A stretch of DNA of 64,000 nt. Origin: Leptospira licerasiae serovar Varillal str. VAR 010. Its GTDB lineage: Bacteria; Spirochaetota; Leptospiria; Leptospirales; Leptospiraceae. Position numbers and translations under genes: made by a program. The notes beneath the pieces were generated by a model. It worked only from the letters and a program-made list of their open reading frames with translations, ran no database searches and was not told the DNA's origin. Below, piece after piece: positions 59,014-64,000 of this stretch; within the stretch, counting starts at the first letter, position 1, and every line of letters starts with the position of its first letter. The stretch lies in contig NZ_AHOO02000006.1 in NCBI RefSeq assembly GCF_000244755.1, forward strand, positions 273,674-337,673, in the 5' to 3' direction.

Positions 59014-59916
59014 TTAGAAAATGGAAGAAATTCCCCCTTGAAGAATACCTCCTTGGTAAACATACAAAATTCTCCCTTCCAACTCTTTTTTTTGCATCAT
59101 AGATTCAATAATGCTAATGGACTTAACTGCATATATAGGCTCAAGATAAAGTCCGAATCTTTTTTGGAATTCTTTAGATCTTTGTAACCAGAATTTCCCT
59201 TGTTTACCGTAGGAAAAATCGCCTTCTAATTTCTCTTTCGGGTCGATTAGTTTTTCCGAGGAAAAATCCATTTGCGAAAGTCGAAGTGACGACATATGAG
59301 CCCCTAACCAAGGCAGAAACTTCTGTTTTTGTATTCCGAGACAAATCCCAGTGACTGGAAGTTTTCCCCATAGAATTGCCGAAATCCAAGTAAGCCCTGA
59401 GCCGACGTCTAAAACGATTTGATCATACCGAGTGGGATCTATTTCCTCCCAGAGAGAAGTAAGTCCCTGTAAGGCAGTGGGCGTGAATAGATATTCCGGG
59501 ACTAAGAATTCGTTGGAAGGGGGGAATTTTGTAGTATCTTCGACAGCTTTTTCCCACTCCTTCCTCGTAGGATACAATTCCAATTCAGAAAATTGTTTAG
59601 AAATGATAGAAGCAGGAGTAATTAGCCCTGGGTCCCTGGAATATCCCAGGATTTTTGTAGGCACTTCGACAAACCGAAAGAACAAACTGCCTGCTAAAAT
59701 TGCATTTGAATGCAAATTCCCTTGTAAAATGATCTTATCTATTTCTCCGGACCGGAATTTCGATTCTAAACTTTTATAGATTCCAATTAACTTTCGGATC
59801 TTGGTACCTTGGGAAAAGAAGATCCGATCTTCTCTTTTGATAAAAAGTTCAGAGGAATGTATTTTGAGAACGGAATCAACTCCAGTTCTGCGTGGACGCA
59901 AAACGGAGTCTTTCAA
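59014..59916 (-). CDS. PLP-dependent D-cysteine desulfhydrase / ACC-deaminase-like enzyme
   Basis: 300 residues, fold-type II. PLP lysine is Lys39 in FFSQGTKIRKLIGIY, with the QGNLHSNAILAGS phosphate-side segment, IVLDVGSGLTWIS glycine loop and LEPIYAVKS. Closest to the 1-aminocyclopropane-1-carboxylate deaminase/D-cysteine desulfhydrase family; specificity not assignable. Ends the leftward lepA unit, 3 bases after lepA. Confidence 0.83.
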   Translation of the reverse strand: MKDSVLRPRRTGVDSVLKIHSSELFIKREDRIFFSQGTKIRKLIGIYKSLESKFRSGEIDKIILQGNLHSNAILAGSLFFRFVEVPTKILGYSRDPGLITPASIISKQFSELELYPTRKEWEKAVEDTTKFPPSNEFLVPEYLFTPTALQGLTSLWEEIDPTRYDQIVLDVGSGLTWISAILWGKLPVTGICLGIQKQKFLPWLGAHMSSLRLSQMDFSSEKLIDPKEKLEGDFSYGKQGKFWLQRSKEFQKRFGLYLEPIYAVKSISIIESMMQKKELEGRILYVYQGGILQGGISSIF

Positions 59917-59919
59917 AAA

Positions 59920-61725
59920 TTAATCTCCGGTCTTTAGAACTGCCAAGAAGGCTTCTTGAGGGATTTCCACGTTTCCTATCTGTTTCATCCTCTTCTTCCC
60001 TTCTTTCTGCTTCTCTAAAAGTTTTTTCTTACGAGTGATATCTCCCCCGTAACATTTAGCCGTTACATTTTTACGAAGAGCGGAAATACTTTCTCGAGCG
60101 AGAATTTTACCGCCGACCGCAGCTTGGATCGGGATCATGAATTGATGTCGAGGAATGATCTCTTTTAATTTTTCAATGATCTCTCTACCTCTAGATTCCG
60201 CTTTGGAAGTGTGGACGATCATGGAAAGTGCATCCACAGATTCTCCGTTTACGAGAATATCCATTTTTACGAGTCTTGATGCCTTATAACCGCAAGGTTC
60301 GTAATCCAAAGAAGCATATCCTCTGGTTAGAGATTTTAGTTTATCATAAAATTCGAAAATTAATTCTGCGAGCGGTATCTCATAAGTCAACTGCACCTTA
60401 TCTTGCGAAAGGTAAACGGTGTCCAATTGGACTCCCCTTTTATCAATCGCCAGTGACATGATATTTCCTACATATTCATTCGGAGTGATAATAGAGGCCT
60501 TAACGTAAGGCTCTTCCGTAGCTTCTATAAAAACAGGATCCGGAAATTTGGAAGGATTATCTATATCGAATACTTCTCCGTTTTTCATTCGGATCGTATA
60601 TTTTACGGAAGGAGCGGTAGTGATCAGATCAAGATTAAATTCTCTTTCTAATCTTTCTTGTACGATCTCCATATGGAGAAGTCCAAGATACCCAACACGG
60701 AAGCCGAACCCTAATGCGGCAGAACTTTCTTTTTCATATACAAGAGCTGCGTCGTTCAGTTTCATCTTTTCGATCGCATCTACTAATTCTTCGAATTGTT
60801 CCCCCATGATAGGGAATAATCCTGCAAATACCATAGGTTTTGCATCTTTGTAACCTGGTACCGCCTCCGCACTCGGGTTGGAGAATAAGGTAACAGTATC
60901 TCCCGTTCTTGCATCGGAAACTTTTTTAATACCTGCGATGATATATCCCACTTCTCCGGCTGTAAGAGAATCCGTAGGTGTTAAACCGATTCCTTTGATC
61001 CCGACCTCGTTTACCGTAAAATCCTTTTGGCTACTCATCAAAAGGATTCGGTCTCCTTTCTTTACTGAACCGTCAAACACTCTGATCTTGATCACAACTC
61101 CCATATACGGATCGAAATAGGAATCGTAGATAAGCGCTTTAAGTGGACCTTTAGGATCCCCTTTAGGAGGAGGAATTTGTTTTGTAATTTCTTCTAAGAC
61201 GGCTTGGACATTCAGTCCTGTTTTTGCGGAAATAGCTACAGCTTTCTCCGCGTCCAAACCTAAACTATCTTCGATCTGCAGTTTGGTTTTTTCTACATCG
61301 GCTGCGGGAAGGTCCACTTTATTCATAACCGGTATGATTGCTAGATCTTGCTCCATCGCAAGGTATAGGTTTGCCAAGGTCTGAGCTTCTACTCCTTGGC
61401 TTGCATCTACTATAAGAAGAACACCTTCGCAGGCTTTTAAGGATCTGGATACTTCGTAGGTAAAATCCACGTGGCCCGGAGTATCGATCAGGTTCATCGT
61501 ATATGTATGACCGTCGGCAGCGGTATAGTTGAAAGTGGCGTTGTTCGCCTTAATTGTGATCCCTCTCTCCCTTTCAATATCCATGGAGTCCAGGATCTGG
61601 TCTTTTTTTGTCCGATCATCAGTGATCCGGCCTATTTCCAAAAGTCTGTCCGCTAAGGTGGACTTTCCATGGTCAATATGGGCGATAATTGAGAAATTGC
61701 GGATGAATTGTTGGCGATCGGACAT
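59920..61725 (-). CDS. lepA: Elongation factor 4 (LepA)
   Basis: 601 residues from ATG 61725 ([16 protein letters not shown]), the family's conserved start. GTPase motifs [11 protein letters not shown] (G1), DTPGH (G3) and MNKVD (G4). The LepA-specific C-terminal domain ends [27 protein letters not shown]. Ribosome-associated back-translocase/biogenesis factor. Confidence 0.97.
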   Translation of the reverse strand: MSDRQQFIRNFSIIAHIDHGKSTLADRLLEIGRITDDRTKKDQILDSMDIERERGITIKANNATFNYTAADGHTYTMNLIDTPGHVDFTYEVSRSLKACEGVLLIVDASQGVEAQTLANLYLAMEQDLAIIPVMNKVDLPAADVEKTKLQIEDSLGLDAEKAVAISAKTGLNVQAVLEEITKQIPPPKGDPKGPLKALIYDSYFDPYMGVVIKIRVFDGSVKKGDRILLMSSQKDFTVNEVGIKGIGLTPTDSLTAGEVGYIIAGIKKVSDARTGDTVTLFSNPSAEAVPGYKDAKPMVFAGLFPIMGEQFEELVDAIEKMKLNDAALVYEKESSAALGFGFRVGYLGLLHMEIVQERLEREFNLDLITTAPSVKYTIRMKNGEVFDIDNPSKFPDPVFIEATEEPYVKASIITPNEYVGNIMSLAIDKRGVQLDTVYLSQDKVQLTYEIPLAELIFEFYDKLKSLTRGYASLDYEPCGYKASRLVKMDILVNGESVDALSMIVHTSKAESRGREIIEKLKEIIPRHQFMIPIQAAVGGKILARESISALRKNVTAKCYGGDITRKKKLLEKQKEGKKRMKQIGNVEIPQEAFLAVLKTGD

Positions 61726-61837
61726 TGTTAAAAACAAAGTCCAGCGGGACGGAGCCGGTGAAAAGTCTTTTACTGAGGGAAATTTCTCCCCGGCCCCCGT
61801 TTGCAGGGTCGAGGAGAATTAGTGTAGAAAAGGAAAC

Positions 61838-62218
61838 TTAATTGATATTTCCGTACACATTATTGTCAGGCTGCAGATTAGAGCATTGACCGAATAAAAC
61901 GCCGATAGTGGGCGCAAGACCTAAAGCACCAAACAATTTGATCTCATCCACGCATGCATTTACATCGTCCTTCGCATAGTATTCACTTGGTTTAATCCCT
62001 GCGAGAATAGGAGGAAGAAAGATATTGTTTATATAGGTCGTTCCGGTAAGATCCCCGGTACTGATCGCATAAAGCTGTGCCGCGACTGTTGCCGCCTCTT
62101 CTATCTTATCCTTTGCCTCGCTTCCTTTATAACGATTCGTTAATCCGGTAGTGTTCAACGCTACACAGTTCGCAGCGATCAATAGGATAAATAAGAGCGG
62201 TAATATTCCGATCCTCAT
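61838..62218 (-). CDS. TIGR04452-type leptospiral lipoprotein
   Basis: 126 residues. Lipobox IAANC (Cys18). NTTGLTNRYKGSEAKDKIEEAATVAAQLYAI and YINNIFLPPILAGI ... YYAKDDVNACVDEIKL match the family of small lipoproteins I know only from Leptospira. Two further cysteines may pair. Function unknown. Confidence 0.8.
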   Translation of the reverse strand: MRIGILPLLFILLIAANCVALNTTGLTNRYKGSEAKDKIEEAATVAAQLYAISTGDLTGTTYINNIFLPPILAGIKPSEYYAKDDVNACVDEIKLFGALGLAPTIGVLFGQCSNLQPDNNVYGNIN

Positions 62219-62321
62219 TGAAAACCTCTTTTGAGAAAATTTGGAGTCCGTTTTGATTTTTTAGAACGAAACCGTTTCTATTACAAGTAGTTTTAGGTTT
62301 TTGGAAATCAATTGTCTGAAA

Positions 62322-63314
62322 TTAATTTCCGATCCGGATCCCGAATTTTTCTAATTCCTCAGGATCGCAGGAAAATTGAGCGATATCTATCTGTTTATGA
62401 TGATCGAAAAGAAAAGTTGTCATCTTACCGAAAAATTTCCCTTCATATTTTTCTTCTACGAACCTTAACCAAGACATGATATCTATCAATTCGTGACAGA
62501 TGAATTCGTAGTTATAATCCGAGTTTGGATCCTTAAATTTGTCCCGAATATTATAAATTCTATCTTCATCTAAAAGTAATACGTTCTCTAATGTGAAAGG
62601 ATAATCCTTTAATCCTCCGGCAAGTCCGATCTGGTAAAAACTTTCCGCGTCCTTTTTGTTACGAAATGCGGTGGTTCTTGCGTCTCCAAAGTAGGAAAAG
62701 TTTTCAGGAGTCAATTCGGTCAATATCCTGGACCTTCCAACCGTTGTTCCGGGATATTCCACTTGGTGGTCTATCAAAAGTCCTTTCGTATCCTTAGTTG
62801 GAGGTTCTAAAACACAATAACCCTTTTCCCAAATTAAGGCAAACGGAGAAGATACTGTGATCTTTTTTCTCTTTTCTAACTTTCTGCAATTTCCTTTAGA
62901 ATGATCCATATAGACCTGATCGCAATAATCGAAGGTGGGAAAACTAGATTCGCTCAAAGTAAAATCGGCATATACCCCAAAGGCCAACATCCATGCCAGC
63001 GGATGTTCTATCACCTTAACTTCTCCCAGTTGTATATTATGATTTCCTTTAATACAATTCCGACTGTCCAGGTCGTATCTGATCCCGTTCCAGCTAAAGC
63101 AAGATCTTCCATTCCTTACTGGGCTTACTTGAACTACAGCATCCTTATTTTCGAAAGTCGCCTTACCTTCTACGCTGAATTCTTTTTGGATCGTATAAGA
63201 ATAATCCGGATCTATCTCCACCTGATACGCAAACTCTGGAGGCAGATGGAGAATTTCCGGATTTCTATCGGAGAGTAAGTTTTTGATTTCTGAAATTTGG
63301 GTTAGGACCTTCAT
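62322..63314 (-). CDS. LpxC-like deacetylase family protein
   Basis: 330 residues, cytosolic. Distant homologue of UDP-3-O-acyl-GlcNAc deacetylase: EHPLAWMLAFG with Glu103-His104 in the place of LpxC Glu78-His79, GDARTTAF (LpxC ARTFGF), IGLAGGLKDYPFTLENVLL, HELID with His274 and Asp278 at the four-residue spacing of LpxC His238/Asp242, and DHHKQIDIA at the position of His265. LpxC is normally ~300 residues with RHKxLD. Substitutions around the acyl-binding region suggest altered specificity. Whether a canonical lpxC exists elsewhere cannot be seen. 6 bases after the membrane-protein gene. Confidence 0.7.
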   Translation of the reverse strand: MKVLTQISEIKNLLSDRNPEILHLPPEFAYQVEIDPDYSYTIQKEFSVEGKATFENKDAVVQVSPVRNGRSCFSWNGIRYDLDSRNCIKGNHNIQLGEVKVIEHPLAWMLAFGVYADFTLSESSFPTFDYCDQVYMDHSKGNCRKLEKRKKITVSSPFALIWEKGYCVLEPPTKDTKGLLIDHQVEYPGTTVGRSRILTELTPENFSYFGDARTTAFRNKKDAESFYQIGLAGGLKDYPFTLENVLLLDEDRIYNIRDKFKDPNSDYNYEFICHELIDIMSWLRFVEEKYEGKFFGKMTTFLFDHHKQIDIAQFSCDPEELEKFGIRIGN

Positions 63315-63320
63315 TCTTTC

Positions 63321-64000
63321 TTAAACTTTCCAGACACCTTCTACAAATAAATAACTAAAAGAAAGCGCCCCTAGATATACGAACATAGTTGGGATTGCCC
63401 AAAGTAATTTTGTTCTGAAAGGTTTATGCTCTGTATGAAAGTAAGCGAATGTAGCGAATATCCCTAAAACGAATTCGGGAAATAGAACATAGATCGCGGT
63501 GTGTCCGATCATAGAAACATTTTGTGCATACCAAACCGGGATCAACCTCATAAATTCTTCGGATAAGAAGAAGATCAAAAACGCGCCAAATCCAGCTAAC
63601 AGATATTTGCTGATTGGATTCGATTCCGGATATCTTTTCTCGAATCGGGTAGCTACGTACACTATAATAAAAAGTGGAATAGTCCAAAGTCCCGCCATGT
63701 ATGCGGAAACAGTTCCTATCTTATAAAACCCGTCCGGAGGAAAGACCAAAACCCCAAGCACCTTGGATAAGAACCAATCCGGGATCACTTGCAGAATGCT
63801 TACAGGTAAAACAAAAAGAAAAATATCCATCCAACGATCATGTTCCCAAACCTGAGCAACGATCGGTAGAGAGATATTATACACTATAACTAGAAAAAAC
63901 ATTCTCCAGCCGCTGGTAGCCGGGATCGGAAGCAATAAAACTATGATACATAGTATTGTGAAGGAAATATGAAAGAATATGGAATGCTTTTCTGTCGTTT
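63321..64000 (-). CDS. Multi-spanning membrane protein, partial (5' end outside window)
   Basis: The frame is open to the window edge, so the true start lies upstream of 64000; the visible part is ~226 residues. Six to seven hydrophobic helices; aromatic-rich, with FPPDGFYKIG and AYMAGLWTIPLFII. No family recognised. It is encoded upstream of, and close to, the LpxC-like gene (6-base gap), so both may act on the envelope. Confidence 0.75.
   Translation of the reverse strand, partial: TTEKHSIFFHISFTILCIIVLLLPIPATSGWRMFFLVIVYNISLPIVAQVWEHDRWMDIFLFVLPVSILQVIPDWFLSKVLGVLVFPPDGFYKIGTVSAYMAGLWTIPLFIIVYVATRFEKRYPESNPISKYLLAGFGAFLIFFLSEEFMRLIPVWYAQNVSMIGHTAIYVLFPEFVLGIFATFAYFHTEHKPFRTKLLWAIPTMFVYLGALSFSYLFVEGVWKV

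Overview
The window is an ordinary stretch of a Leptospira chromosome. The evidence is a spirochaete periplasmic-flagellum gene set (two FlaB-type flagellins, FliM, FliN, FliG and a probable sheath protein), many lipoproteins with relaxed spirochaetal lipoboxes, a TIGR04452-type leptospiral lipoprotein, and the metY-metX-metW methionine cluster. Base composition looks higher in G+C than I expect for L. interrogans. An intermediate or saprophytic clade is therefore more likely, but this is an impression and not a calculation. I see no prophage, insertion sequence, CRISPR array or rRNA operon.

Layout. 1-5.9 kb: partial glycosyltransferase, O-antigen ligase/polymerase-like protein, tRNA-Leu and tRNA-Cys, guaA, queF and a SemiSWEET. 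5.9-12.9 kb: FecR-domain lipoprotein, ferredoxin, then a leftward block fliM / secreted unknown / unknown / cyclophilin lipoprotein / argH / c-type haem protein. 13-19.6 kb: nfeD with two SPFH proteins, fliN, an AAA+ ATPase, a probable fcpB, a zinc-ribbon protein and rsmE. 19.6-25.9 kb: outer-membrane barrel candidate, metY-metX-metW, ddl. 26-36 kb: an aromatic-repeat secreted protein leading into mlaE-mlaF-mlaD, an oxidoreductase, a DUF2157/GDYXXLXY pair, an M48 lipoprotein, DUF2797, and a NamZ-like lipoprotein. 36-41 kb: LipL46-like lipoprotein, arsR/AHSA1 pair, and two flagellin genes with structured leaders. 41-48.7 kb: pdhA-pdhB-pdhC running into fliG, tRNA-Asp, CDP-alcohol phosphatidyltransferase, tRNA-Leu, a YdcF-like protein and lysS. 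48.8-64 kb: lipoprotein, serA, a PIN/RHH toxin-antitoxin pair, a small PilZ-like protein, alpha/beta hydrolase, DUF309, a long aldo-keto reductase, sdhC-sdhA-sdhB, a PLP enzyme, lepA, a TIGR04452 lipoprotein, an LpxC-like protein and a partial membrane protein.

How the genes work together. Motility genes (fliM, fliN, fliG, two flaB, probable fcpB) are scattered singly among metabolic genes and not gathered in one fla operon. Envelope biology is a second theme: O-antigen assembly, Mla lipid transport, Ddl, a NamZ-type muramidase, an LpxC-family protein, an outer-membrane barrel and many lipoproteins. Central metabolism is represented by pyruvate dehydrogenase E1/E2, succinate dehydrogenase, and arginine, methionine, serine and GMP synthesis.

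Most interesting signal. Both flagellin mRNAs have a Shine-Dalgarno sequence placed in the loop of a small perfect hairpin (AGGAG or AAGGAG loop), with a second hairpin just upstream that also shows GGA in its loop. This is the architecture expected of CsrA-regulated flagellin leaders. Other points for a second look are the LpxC-family protein that keeps the metal-ligand pattern, the aromatic-repeat protein heading the Mla genes, the animal-like long GuaA, and several unexplained intergenic hairpins and repeats.
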